From NCBI RefSeq assembly GCF_001553265.1, contig NZ_KQ960663.1:49376-113375 (forward strand): a stretch of 64,000 nucleotides of DNA. Direction: 5' to 3'. The notes under the pieces were generated by a model that ran no database searches, was not told the DNA's origin, and was given only the letters and a program-made list of their open reading frames with translations. This DNA is from Prevotella sp. DNF00663 (GTDB lineage Bacteria; Bacteroidota; Bacteroidia; Bacteroidales; Bacteroidaceae). Position numbers and translations under genes: made by a program. The first letter of the stretch is position 1. Each line of letters begins with the position of its first letter. Shown here one piece after another: positions 44,228 through 53,196 of this stretch.

Positions 44228-46663
44228 TTAGATATTAGCAATTGACATGATGTTGGCAAATACACCGGCGGCGGTAACACTTGCGCCCGCACCATAACCT
44301 TGTATTTGCATAGGATATTCTTTATAGCGCTCTGTTGTCAATAAGACAATATTGTTACTTCCTTCCAAATTGTAGAAAGGATGGTTGTGATCGACTACTT
44401 GTAGAGCCACGTTGGTCTTTCCTCTGTCCATGGTTGCAACAAATCTCCAGCGTTTTCCTTCTTGTTCCAAAGCCGATCTGCGTTTTTCGAAGTCGGAATC
44501 TAGTGTTGGCAGATTCTTCCAAAAATTCTCTACATTGCTCTCGAAGAACGAGTCTGGGACAAACAATTGTTTCTCTACATCTTCTTGTTCGACCTTGTAA
44601 CCGGCTTCACGGCTAAGAATAACGAGCTTGCGTATCACGTCGGTTCCGCTTAAATCAATGCGTGGATCGGGTTCCGAGTAGCCTTGTTCCTTTGCTCTTC
44701 GTACAGTTTCTGAGAATGGTACGGTGCTGCTTATTTCATTAAAGATAAAGTTAAGAGTCCCGCTTAGAACAGCTTCTATCTTCAATATCTTGTCTCCGGA
44801 GTTTCTTAAATCGTTGATAGTACCTATGATTGGAAGGCCGGCACCCACGTTTGTCTCGAATCTAAACTTCACTCCGCGGGTCAATGCAGTCTTCTTGAGC
44901 TTCAAATACTTATCGTATTCGCTTGAGGCAGCAATCTTGTTAGCTGCAATGACACTGATATTATGTTCCAGAAGTCGCTGATATAGCGCTGCAATATCTT
45001 TACTGGCCGTGCAATCAACAAACACGCTGTTGAATACATTCATCTCCGTGATAGTCTCATACAGTTTCTCCGGCGAACTGGCTTCGCTTGCTTTAAGCTC
45101 CTCTTGATACTGATTGAGGTTTAATCCTTCGCGATTATAGATAGCTTTTTTGGAACTTGCGATACCGACAACGTTCAATTTCAGTCCGTTGGTTTCCTTT
45201 AATGTTTCGTATTGGTTTTTGATTTGCTCAATCAGTTTGCCTCCGACAGTGCCTACACCACATATAAATAGGTTCAATACCTTATATTCAGAGAGGAAGA
45301 AAGAGTCGTGCAATACATTTAAACTCTTTCGTAATGAAGCAGAATCTATAACAAACGAGATGTTGGTTTCGCTGGCTCCTTGGGCACAAGCAATCACACT
45401 GACACCGCTACGGCCTAATGTTCCGAACAGTTTGCCGGCAATACCGGGCGTATGTTTCATATTTTCACCAACGATTGCAATGGTTGCTAATCCTTTCTCT
45501 ACGTGCATTGGAAACATTGCACCATCTGTTATCTCATTGGCAAATTCTTTGTTTAATACATCAACGGCTTCGTTTGCATCTTGGTCGCGTACACCTATTG
45601 AGGTCGAATTCTCTGATGAAGCTTGACTCACCATGAACACACTGATGCCTCTGTTGGCCAAGGCTGTGAAGATACGGCGGTTTACACCGATAATACCAAC
45701 CATGGATAGGCCTGTAACAGTAATCAAAGAAGTTCCTTTGATAGAGCTAATACCCTTGATAGGTTTACAATCATTCTCTATCTTACTTTTGATAATGGTG
45801 CCCGGATTTTCCGGGTTGAAGGTGTTCTTCACCCTTATTGGTATATTTTTAACGCATACCGGATAGATTGTAGGAGGATAGATGACCTTTGCACCGAAGT
45901 TACAAAGCTCCATAGCCTCGATATAACTCAATTCGTTGATGGTATATGCGGTCTTGATAACACGCGGGTCTGCCGTCATGAAACCGTCTACATCTGTCCA
46001 TATCTCAAGTACTTCGGCATCTAGAGCGGCGGCAATAATGGATGCGGTATAGTCGCTTCCGCCACGTCCAAGGTTCGTTGTGCGCCGCGTATGCACGTCT
46101 CTACTGATGAATCCCGGTACCAAACTGATGCGTGGAAGGTCGGCAAATGCTTCCTTCACAAGCTTGGCCGAAAGTTCACTCTCAAGCATCCGCCTGCCAT
46201 TTATATATTCTGTCTTGATAAAATTACGGCTATCAAACCATTTCGCACCATTGATAAGAGTGGCTACAATGTTTGAACTTAGGCGTTCGCCATAGCTCAC
46301 AATGGCATCTTGAGTCTTTTCACTGAGGTCGTGAATAAGATATACTCCGAAATAAATAGACCGTAATTGCTCTAGTAGGGAATCGATTGTTGTGAAGAGC
46401 GCCTCGCGTTTTGTGGGGTTGGTAATAATGGTATCCACCATCTTGTGGTGCCTGTCTACCATGGAGGCAAATTCGTCTTTCCATGTCTCATCGCCTTTTA
46501 GGGCGAGTTGAGCGGTTGTTAATAACTGGTCGGTGATGCCACCTAGTGCGCTCACTACGACAATAACAGGCTGCTTTTTGGCTTCGTTCTCAACGATACG
46601 TTTTAAGCTTAGAATGCTCTTTACGGAACCTACAGATGTCCCGCCAAATTTAAGTACTTTCAT
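44228..46663 (-). CDS. thrA: ThrA, bifunctional aspartokinase/homoserine dehydrogenase
   Basis: 811 residues from ATG 46663, set by the kinase N-terminus MKVLKFGGTSVGS; an in-frame extension of 36 residues upstream has no such character and crosses the promoter. Aspartokinase domain about 1-290 (ELSYIEAMELCNFGAKVIYP), two ACT domains about 310-450, and homoserine dehydrogenase about 460-811 (LFICGVGTVGGKL; GLPIIGTINDL; AKEQGYSEPDPRIDLSGTD). It carries out the first and third steps of threonine synthesis and is normally inhibited by threonine through the ACT region. First gene of the operon. Confidence 0.96.
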   Translation of the reverse strand: MKVLKFGGTSVGSVKSILSLKRIVENEAKKQPVIVVVSALGGITDQLLTTAQLALKGDETWKDEFASMVDRHHKMVDTIITNPTKREALFTTIDSLLEQLRSIYFGVYLIHDLSEKTQDAIVSYGERLSSNIVATLINGAKWFDSRNFIKTEYINGRRMLESELSAKLVKEAFADLPRISLVPGFISRDVHTRRTTNLGRGGSDYTASIIAAALDAEVLEIWTDVDGFMTADPRVIKTAYTINELSYIEAMELCNFGAKVIYPPTIYPVCVKNIPIRVKNTFNPENPGTIIKSKIENDCKPIKGISSIKGTSLITVTGLSMVGIIGVNRRIFTALANRGISVFMVSQASSENSTSIGVRDQDANEAVDVLNKEFANEITDGAMFPMHVEKGLATIAIVGENMKHTPGIAGKLFGTLGRSGVSVIACAQGASETNISFVIDSASLRKSLNVLHDSFFLSEYKVLNLFICGVGTVGGKLIEQIKNQYETLKETNGLKLNVVGIASSKKAIYNREGLNLNQYQEELKASEASSPEKLYETITEMNVFNSVFVDCTASKDIAALYQRLLEHNISVIAANKIAASSEYDKYLKLKKTALTRGVKFRFETNVGAGLPIIGTINDLRNSGDKILKIEAVLSGTLNFIFNEISSTVPFSETVRRAKEQGYSEPDPRIDLSGTDVIRKLVILSREAGYKVEQEDVEKQLFVPDSFFESNVENFWKNLPTLDSDFEKRRSALEQEGKRWRFVATMDRGKTNVALQVVDHNHPFYNLEGSNNIVLLTTERYKEYPMQIQGYGAGASVTAAGVFANIMSIANI

Positions 46664-46728
46664 TTTAAAGATGTTTATGTAATGCTCCGACATCCCTAAA
46701 ACAAGCAGGGTGTATCGAAACTTAGTGG

Positions 46729-46736
46729 CAAAAATA
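46729..46736 (-). promoter_or_regulatory. -7 box TATTTTTG of the thr operon
   Basis: The minus strand reads TATTTTTG about 65 bases before the thrA ATG. The leader contains a short stem (CCCT...AGGG near 46692-46710). No leader peptide rich in Thr/Ile codons was found, so classical attenuation is not supported. Confidence 0.5.
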
Positions 46737-46833
46737 ATGATAAAAATGTCAATGACCAACGTTTTTGACAATAAAATGAATCTTATTGATGTGCTTTAGT
46801 TATAAAATGTTGTCTTTATTGTGGGATAAATGT

Positions 46834-46841
46834 TATCTTTG
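46834..46841 (+). promoter_or_regulatory. -7 box TATCTTTG almost on the FAD-oxidoreductase start
   Basis: TTATCTTTGC matches TAnnTTTG and ends only 5 bases before ATG 46847, which leaves no room for a normal leader. Confidence 0.45.
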
Positions 46842-46846
46842 CAACT

Positions 46847-48436
46847 ATGATTCAAGAATACCAAATAAGGGTTTTACCCCAAGTAGCATACAATGTTGAG
46901 AGTGTAAAACAGTTTGTTGCGCAAGACAAAGGACTGGACGCACGGACCATTCAGCATATTCGTATCTTAAAGACGAGTATAGATGCTCGTCAGCGTACCA
47001 TTTATGTGAATCTTAAAATACGCGTATATATTAATGAAATGCCGCAGGATGATAGCTACATTCATACAGAATATCCCGATGTGACGGGCAAACCGGCTGT
47101 GATAGTGGTTGGAGAAGGTCCCGGAGGGCTATTTGCTTCGCTTCGATTAATAGAACTTGGATTCCGTCCTATCGTCTTGGAACGTGGGAAGGATGTTAGA
47201 GAACGCAAGAAAGACCTTTCACAAATCACGCGTACCCATCAGATAGATGGCGAGAGTAATTACTGTTTTGGCGAAGGTGGAGCTGGTGCATATAGTGATG
47301 GAAAACTCTATACGCGTAGCAAGAAGCGTGGTTCTGTCGACAAGATATTGAATGTCTTTTGTCAGCACGGTGCCAATACGAGTATTTTGGCCGATGCTCA
47401 TCCGCATATCGGAACGGACAAATTGCCCCGCGTCATAGAGAATATGAGGAATCAAATTCTTCAAAGTGGAGGCAAAGTACATTTTGAAACCAAGATGGAA
47501 CGTCTTCTTTTCGATGGTGATACTGTTGTAGGTGTAGAGGCTGTTGAGCTACAGACAGGAGTAGAAAAGGAATTCCGAGGCCCCGTTATTTTGGCTACTG
47601 GACACAGTGCTCGTGACGTGTATAACTATCTGTATGATAGTCGTGTAGAGATGGAGGCTAAAGGAATAGCTGTAGGTGTGAGACTAGAGCACCCATCGCA
47701 ATTGATAGATCAAATACAATACCACAATAAGCAGGGACGAGGTAAATATCTTCCTGCTGCAGAATACTCTTTTGTAACGCAAGTAGCGGGGCGTGGAGTC
47801 TATTCTTTCTGTATGTGTCCGGGGGGATTTGTTATCCCTGCGGCTACAGGACCGGAGCAAATAGTGGTCAACGGTATGAGTCCGAGTAATCGAGGTACAG
47901 CTTGGAGTAATAGTGGAATGGTGGTAGAATTGCATCCTGAAGATATTGTGAACTCGGAAAAGGATGCGTCTGTACCGGAAGTATTGAAGGTAATGAACTT
48001 TCAAAAGCGATTAGAAAAGATGTGTTGGCAGCAAGGTAACATGCGTCAAACGGCTCCGGCTCAGCGTATGGCCGACTTTGTAAACAAAAAATTGAGTTAT
48101 GATTTACCCAAGAGCAGTTATGCTCCGGGACTCATCAGTAGTCCGTTACATTTTTGGTTGCCCGATATGATTAGTTCTCGTTTGCAAGAAGGCTTCAAAA
48201 CATTTGGTAAGTATGCTCATGGCTTCTTAACCAATGAGGCTGTATTGATAGCTACTGAGACGCGCACGTCAAGTCCGGTGTGTATTTTGAGAGACCGAGA
48301 AACCTTGCAACATGTACGTCTTCGTGGCTTATTCCCGTGTGGTGAGGGTGCCGGTTATGCCGGTGGAATCGTGTCGGCAGGTATAGATGGGGAGCGATGT
48401 GCCGAGATGTGTGCGGCTTATATGAATGAATTATAA
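46847..48436 (+). CDS. FAD-dependent oxidoreductase (NAD(P)/FAD-binding, YhiN/HI0933-like layout)
   Basis: 529 residues. An N-terminal domain (about 1-80) precedes the FAD-binding motif VVGEGPGGLFASLRLIELG near 90, with VLERGKDVRERKKDL as the second strand. FGEGGAGAYSDGKLYTRSKK is the strongest family signature. The C-terminus GLFPCGEGAGYAGGIVSAGIDG is the second dinucleotide contact. The family is widespread; its substrate is unknown, although relatives are sometimes linked to redox or RNA-modification roles. The start is fixed by the conserved MIQEYQIRVLPQ. Confidence 0.82.
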   Translation: MIQEYQIRVLPQVAYNVESVKQFVAQDKGLDARTIQHIRILKTSIDARQRTIYVNLKIRVYINEMPQDDSYIHTEYPDVTGKPAVIVVGEGPGGLFASLRLIELGFRPIVLERGKDVRERKKDLSQITRTHQIDGESNYCFGEGGAGAYSDGKLYTRSKKRGSVDKILNVFCQHGANTSILADAHPHIGTDKLPRVIENMRNQILQSGGKVHFETKMERLLFDGDTVVGVEAVELQTGVEKEFRGPVILATGHSARDVYNYLYDSRVEMEAKGIAVGVRLEHPSQLIDQIQYHNKQGRGKYLPAAEYSFVTQVAGRGVYSFCMCPGGFVIPAATGPEQIVVNGMSPSNRGTAWSNSGMVVELHPEDIVNSEKDASVPEVLKVMNFQKRLEKMCWQQGNMRQTAPAQRMADFVNKKLSYDLPKSSYAPGLISSPLHFWLPDMISSRLQEGFKTFGKYAHGFLTNEAVLIATETRTSSPVCILRDRETLQHVRLRGLFPCGEGAGYAGGIVSAGIDGERCAEMCAAYMNEL

Positions 48437-48480
48437 GGCAATGTTACCGTAATTACGACCTCATGTGGTTTTTAATCATC

Positions 48481-48576
48481 TGCTGCCAAGGCTCAACAGC
48501 ATTTCTGTTGAGCCTTGGCAGTTTTACTGTTCGGGCTTTTCAATATTGCTGCTAAGCCTGTGCAGGAAGATGAGTT
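48481..48576. repeat. Intergenic repeat, copy B
   Basis: Begins with the perfect hairpin at 48483-48521 and continues to ATTGCTGCTAAGCCTGTGCAGG, which matches the core shared with copies at 19,648 and 59,762. It lies between convergent genes. Confidence 0.5.
48483..48525. terminator. Perfect 17-pair hairpin terminator
   Basis: CTGCCAAGGCTCAACAG pairs with CTGTTGAGCCTTGGCAG across a CATTT loop, followed by TTTT on the plus strand. It ends the oxidoreductase gene and faces kdsB. Confidence 0.75.
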
Positions 48577-48651
48577 CATGAGCTTTTTAGTTTATGAGTT
48601 TATGGGTTAGGATTCAAAATCGTTGAGTCTAGATTTTGAAACTTATGTTTT

Positions 48652-49401
48652 CTACTCCCTAAACCTAGTTTTGAGGAATGTTTCTGCTTTTTCCAAGTCT
48701 TCGGGAGTGTCTATTCCGATTGTCTCAGTGTGCGTAATTCCCACTTTAATGCGGTATCCATTTTGAAGCCAACGTAATTGTTCCAATGATTCGACCTTCT
48801 CTAATGATGATTGAGGAAGGGCTGTTATCTCAGTAAGAACGTTGGAGCGGTAGGCGTAGAGTCCGATGTGTTTGAGGAAAGGATAGTGTTGTAGCCACTT
48901 GCTAGATTCGATGCCACGAACAAACGGAATAATGCTACGGCTGAAATAGAGTGCGAATCCTTGATTATCGATAACGATTTTAGGTGAATTGGGATTCTCT
49001 ACACTTGCCATATCTTTAAAGGATATGCCAAGTGTTGCTATCTGTGTGTCGTCATCTTCGAATGCTTGACAAATGGTCGTGAGTTGAGATTGGCTGACAA
49101 AGGGCTCGTCTCCTTGGATGTTAACAATCACATCGAATGGCTGATTGATAGTTTGGTAAGCTTCTTCTATGCGATCGGTACCACTCTTATGTGCCGTGGA
49201 GGTCATGACGGCTTTGCCTCCGAAAGATACGACGGCTTCGTAAATGCGTTGGTCGTCGGTAGCTACATATACGTCATCTAACACTTTGCTAGCTTGTTCA
49301 TAAACACGTTGAACGACCGGTTTTCCTCCCAATAGAGCCAAAGGTTTTCCGGGAAATCGACTGGAACCGTAACGAGCGGGGATTAATCCTATAAATCTCA
49401 T
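48652..49401 (-). CDS. kdsB: KdsB, CMP-KDO synthetase
   Basis: 249 residues, the usual length. LIPARYGSSRFPGKPLALLGGKP is the nucleotidyltransferase signature at the N-terminus, with VNIQGDEPFVSQSQL near 92 and KHIGLYAYRSNVL near 170 and TPEDLEKAE at the end. It activates KDO with CTP for lipid A-core synthesis in the cytoplasm. A TATTTTTG -7 box lies at 49463-49470 on the minus strand. Single gene, convergent with the oxidoreductase. Confidence 0.95.
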   Translation of the reverse strand: MRFIGLIPARYGSSRFPGKPLALLGGKPVVQRVYEQASKVLDDVYVATDDQRIYEAVVSFGGKAVMTSTAHKSGTDRIEEAYQTINQPFDVIVNIQGDEPFVSQSQLTTICQAFEDDDTQIATLGISFKDMASVENPNSPKIVIDNQGFALYFSRSIIPFVRGIESSKWLQHYPFLKHIGLYAYRSNVLTEITALPQSSLEKVESLEQLRWLQNGYRIKVGITHTETIGIDTPEDLEKAETFLKTRFRE

Positions 49402-49462
49402 ATCAAATTTTGGATAGTTAATAACTAGGCTTGCAGCACATTTAACGGCTGAGAATGCAATG

Positions 49463-49470
49463 CAAAAATA
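49463..49470 (-). promoter_or_regulatory. -7 box TATTTTTG of kdsB
   Basis: Minus-strand match to TAnnTTTG, about 60 bases before the kdsB ATG (49401). Confidence 0.45.
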
Positions 49471-49512
49471 ATAAAATTTACTAACTAATTTTGTTGTTAT
49501 CCAATTATTTCT

Positions 49513-49520
49513 TAATTTTG
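49513..49520 (+). promoter_or_regulatory. -7 box TAATTTTG of the MORN-glgB operon
   Basis: A full match to TAnnTTTG, 23 bases before the start of the MORN gene at 49544. Confidence 0.5.
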
Positions 49521-49543
49521 GCGTATACTAAATTGTAAAAACA

Positions 49544-50656
49544 TTGAAAAATAAGATATTAACATTATTCCTCTTACTTGTCCCTCTTTCTGGTTTTTCA
49601 CAGAAGATAACGCTTGGTTCATGTACCACGCATGATGGTGGTACCTATAAAGGGCAGATGGTTTCAGGCCGGCCACAAGGTAAAGGAAGTACTGTATTTG
49701 GCAATGGCGATACCTATGAAGGTGAATATCTGAAAGGTAAAAGGCAAGGTACCGGTATCTATACCTATGCCGATGGTAAAAAATATGATGGTCAATGGTT
49801 TCAAGACCAGCGTCATGGGCGTGGTACCTTTTATTTCCTCAACAATAATAAGTATGTAGGACTGTGGTTTCGAGATAAGCAACAAGGCCATGGAGTGATG
49901 TATTATTATAATGGTGATAAGTATGCCGGTGACTGGGTAGAGAATAAACGTCAAGGGAAGGGAAAGTATACGTATTCCAGTGGGGCTTATTACGATGGGC
50001 AATGGATGAACGACCAAAAGAGCGGTAAGGGCATCTTTGATTGGGGAGATGGCACTACTTACGATGGACAGTGGGTAGATAACCAGCGTTCTGGGAAAGG
50101 AGTAAACAAGTATGCAGACGGTGATGCTTACATAGGACAATGGAAAGACGACATACAAAATGGTCGTGGAATCTATAAATTCCAAAATGGCGACATGTAT
50201 GAAGGCGACTATGTGCAGGGCGAACGTACTGGTGAAGGAATTTTCAGATACGCTAATGGTGATAAATATACCGGCCATTTCTTTGAAGGAAACAAAGATG
50301 GGCAGGGTACTTTGGCATGGTCGAATGGCGATATATATACCGGACTGTGGAAAGATGACTTGCAAAACGGTATAGGAAAGTTGACTAAGAAGAATGGTGA
50401 CGTCTTTGAAGGAACTTTCAAGAATGGCGAACTCAATGGAGAAGTGATTATTCACTATGCTAATGGAAGCAAGTTCCGCGGTACATATAAGAAAGGTGTA
50501 CCCAATGGTATTGCTTTGGAAGAAGATAAAGACGGCAATCGTTTTGAAGGAAGTTATGTAGATGGCCGGCGTGATGGTAAGTTTGTGGAGAAAGATCGGA
50601 ATGGTCAAATCGTCAAGAAAGGGCGATATGAATTGGGAAGGCGATTTGAAAATTAG
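49544..50656 (+). CDS. Exported protein of 14 MORN repeats
   Basis: 370 residues with a TTG start and signal peptide (LTLFLLLVPLSGFSQK). From about residue 35 to 356 the protein is 14 consecutive 23-residue MORN units (for example YEGEYLKGKRQGTG; YDGQWFQDQRHGRG; FEGTFKNGELNGEV) with exact spacing, then a short tail (VKKGRYELGRRFEN). MORN repeats form an extended beta sheet and often act as membrane- or protein-binding scaffolds. In bacteria such proteins are poorly understood. It opens an operon with a YhcH-family protein, the glycogen branching enzyme and a membrane protein. Confidence 0.85.
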   Translation: MKNKILTLFLLLVPLSGFSQKITLGSCTTHDGGTYKGQMVSGRPQGKGSTVFGNGDTYEGEYLKGKRQGTGIYTYADGKKYDGQWFQDQRHGRGTFYFLNNNKYVGLWFRDKQQGHGVMYYYNGDKYAGDWVENKRQGKGKYTYSSGAYYDGQWMNDQKSGKGIFDWGDGTTYDGQWVDNQRSGKGVNKYADGDAYIGQWKDDIQNGRGIYKFQNGDMYEGDYVQGERTGEGIFRYANGDKYTGHFFEGNKDGQGTLAWSNGDIYTGLWKDDLQNGIGKLTKKNGDVFEGTFKNGELNGEVIIHYANGSKFRGTYKKGVPNGIALEEDKDGNRFEGSYVDGRRDGKFVEKDRNGQIVKKGRYELGRRFEN

Positions 50657-50662
50657 CATCAG

Positions 50663-51112
50663 ATGATTATTGATAAACTTGAAAACCTAAAGATGTATAC
50701 GGTGCTCAATCCTCGTATAGCTTTGGTTTGTAAATTTGTAGAAACGCATTCTTTAATTGACTTGCCTGTAGGCAGGCATCTTATAGACGGTGAGAATGTC
50801 TATGTGAATATAGATTTGGTGAAAGGTAAGCAGCGGGAAGATGCTGTATTGGAATATCACCATAAGATGATGGATATAGCAATACCACTGACTTCGGAAG
50901 AAGAATATGGCTATACTCCTGTTGCGGAATTGCCAAGTGTGGATTTTGATGTGCAGAAGGATTTCGCTAAAGTGGAAGGAGTCTCATGTCAGACATTCCT
51001 AACTTGTAAACTCGGAAATATGGTTATATGTCTTCCACAAGACGGACATGCACCGGGGATATGTGAGTCTGCAGAATTAAAGAAGGCAATCTTCAAGGTT
51101 GCTATGTACTAA
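50663..51112 (+). CDS. YhcH/YjgK/YiaL-family (DUF386) protein
   Basis: 149 residues, full family length. The middle carries LEYHHKMMDIAIPLTSEEEYGY, where a conserved His and Glu would bind metal, and the end has GNMVICLPQDGHAPGICE with His. Members are cupin-like beta-barrel proteins implicated in sugar (sialic acid, sugar-acid) metabolism, with anomerase activity proposed for some. The start ATG 50663 follows the MORN stop by 6 bases. Its presence beside glgB is notable. Confidence 0.85.
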   Translation: MIIDKLENLKMYTVLNPRIALVCKFVETHSLIDLPVGRHLIDGENVYVNIDLVKGKQREDAVLEYHHKMMDIAIPLTSEEEYGYTPVAELPSVDFDVQKDFAKVEGVSCQTFLTCKLGNMVICLPQDGHAPGICESAELKKAIFKVAMY

Positions 51113-51135
51113 CTGGAAATTAAAATAAACACGAT

Positions 51136-53193
51136 ATGGTAAAGAAGGCAAAAGAAACTGCATTGAAGAAGACGAATACTGCGCCTTCGCACATAGGATT
51201 GGTTAAGAATGATTCATACTTGATACCTTATGAAGATGCTATAAGGGGGCGGCATGAACATGCGCTATGGAAAATTAACCAATTGACCAGTCAAGGTAAA
51301 AAGACACTGAGTGATTTTGCTAATGGATACCAGTATTATGGTTTACATAAGACTTCGAGAGGTTGGGTATTCCGTGAATGGGCACCCAATGCGAAAGAAA
51401 TCTATTTGGTAGGCGACTTCAATGATTGGCAACGAACAGACCGTTATCGTGCAACCCGTATCTCGGAGACCGGGGATTGGGAACTGAAATTGAGTGCAAA
51501 AGCAGTCAAACACGGTGACTTATTCAAGATGTACGTCATCTGGGATGGGGGAGAAGGCGAGCGTATTCCGGCTTGGGCAACACGCGTTGTACAAGATGAA
51601 AGGACGAAAATATTTTCTGCTCAGGTGTGGAATCCGGCACTTGCGTATATCTGGAAGAAGCCTAAATTCACTCCACATAAGGACCCATTGCTCATCTATG
51701 AATGCCATGTAGGAATGGGTTTGGATGCAGAAAAGGTGGGAACTTATCGTGAGTTTAAGGAACAAGTGCTTCCACGCGTTATCAAAGACGGGTATAACTG
51801 TATACAAATGATGGCCGTACAGGAGCATCCATACTATGGAAGTTTCGGTTATCATGTAAGTTCTTTCTTTGCTTCTTCATCCCGGTTTGGTACGCCGGAA
51901 GAATTGAAGGAATTAATAGATGAAGCTCATTCGCATGGTGTAGCAGTCATTATGGACTTGGTACATTCTCATGCTGTGAAGAATGAAAAGGAGGGTTTGG
52001 GTAATTTAGCAGGCGACCCGAATCAATATTTCTATCCGGGCGACCGTCACGAGCATCCGGCTTGGGACAGCTTATGTTTTGATTATGGGAAGGACAATGT
52101 GGTTCATTTCTTGCTTTCCAATTGTAAGTATTGGCTTGAAGAGTTTCATTTCGATGGCTTCCGCTTTGATGGTGTGACCAGCATGTTGTATTATAGTCAC
52201 GGGCTAGGAGAGGCTTTTACTAACTATGGTGATTATTTCAATGGTCGACAAGACGATAACGCGATATGTTATCTGACCTTAGCCAATAAGTTAATACATG
52301 AAGTTAACAAGCACGCGATAACGATAGCTGAGGAAGTTAGTGGCATGCCGGGCTTGGCAGCACGCTTTGAAGATGGTGGTTATGGGTTTGATTACCGCAT
52401 GGCTATGAATATTCCTGATTTCTGGATAAAGACTATTAAGGAGCTGAAAGATGAGGATTGGAAGCCTAGCTCCATTTTCTGGGAAGTGAGAAATCGTCGT
52501 AGTGATGAGAAGACTATTTCTTATTGCGAAAGTCATGACCAAGCTTTGGTAGGTGATAAGACTATTATTTTTCGTTTGATAGATGCTGATATGTATTGGC
52601 ATTTCAAGAAAGGGGATGAGAATGAAGCCGTTCACCGTGGCATAGCCTTGCATAAAATGATACGCCTTGTGACTGCCGGAGCCATCAATGGTGGCTATCT
52701 TAACTTTATGGGAAATGAGTTTGGGCATCCTGAATGGATAGATTTCCCACGAGAAGGAAATGGTTGGAGCCATAAATATGCGCGTAGACAATGGAATCTT
52801 GTGGATAATCTAGAATTGGATTATCACTATTTGGGTGACTTTGACAAAGCCATGTTAAAAGTTATCAAGAGTGAGAAGCGATTCAATTTGACGAATGTTC
52901 AAGAGATTTGGCACAATGATGGCGACCAAGTATTGGCCTTTATGCGTGGCAATCTATTGTTTGTATTCAATTTCTCTCCGGTCAATTCGTTTACAGATTA
53001 TGGTTTCTTGGTGCCGACAGGAGGCTATGATGTGGTGTTAGATACGGACGCAAAGGAATTTGGAGGGAATGGATTGAATGATGACTCTATCGTACATCTA
53101 ACTACTTATGATCCATTGTATGTCAATGAACATAAGGAATGGTTGAAGTTATATTTACCTGCGCGTACTGCATTTGTACTAAAGAAAAATTGA
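51136..53193 (+). CDS. glgB: GlgB-type 1,4-alpha-glucan branching enzyme
   Basis: 685 residues, the eukaryote-like GBE form common in Bacteroidota. A CBM48 N-terminal domain (about 65-170; GWVFREWAPNAKEIYLVGDFN) precedes the GH13 barrel. Catalytic sites: FDGFRFDGVTSML (nucleophile Asp near 346), AEEVSGMPG (acid/base Glu near 400) and CESHDQALVGDK (third Asp near 469). A C-terminal beta domain ends the protein. It adds alpha-1,6 branches to glycogen. It starts 23 bases after the YhcH gene. Confidence 0.95.
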   Translation: MVKKAKETALKKTNTAPSHIGLVKNDSYLIPYEDAIRGRHEHALWKINQLTSQGKKTLSDFANGYQYYGLHKTSRGWVFREWAPNAKEIYLVGDFNDWQRTDRYRATRISETGDWELKLSAKAVKHGDLFKMYVIWDGGEGERIPAWATRVVQDERTKIFSAQVWNPALAYIWKKPKFTPHKDPLLIYECHVGMGLDAEKVGTYREFKEQVLPRVIKDGYNCIQMMAVQEHPYYGSFGYHVSSFFASSSRFGTPEELKELIDEAHSHGVAVIMDLVHSHAVKNEKEGLGNLAGDPNQYFYPGDRHEHPAWDSLCFDYGKDNVVHFLLSNCKYWLEEFHFDGFRFDGVTSMLYYSHGLGEAFTNYGDYFNGRQDDNAICYLTLANKLIHEVNKHAITIAEEVSGMPGLAARFEDGGYGFDYRMAMNIPDFWIKTIKELKDEDWKPSSIFWEVRNRRSDEKTISYCESHDQALVGDKTIIFRLIDADMYWHFKKGDENEAVHRGIALHKMIRLVTAGAINGGYLNFMGNEFGHPEWIDFPREGNGWSHKYARRQWNLVDNLELDYHYLGDFDKAMLKVIKSEKRFNLTNVQEIWHNDGDQVLAFMRGNLLFVFNFSPVNSFTDYGFLVPTGGYDVVLDTDAKEFGGNGLNDDSIVHLTTYDPLYVNEHKEWLKLYLPARTAFVLKKN

Positions 53194-53196
53194 TTT

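Noticed and set aside
49646..50612. Variable-number tandem repeat DNA
   Set aside because: The 69-base period is explained by MORN protein repeats; DNA units differ too much to be a slippage-prone array.
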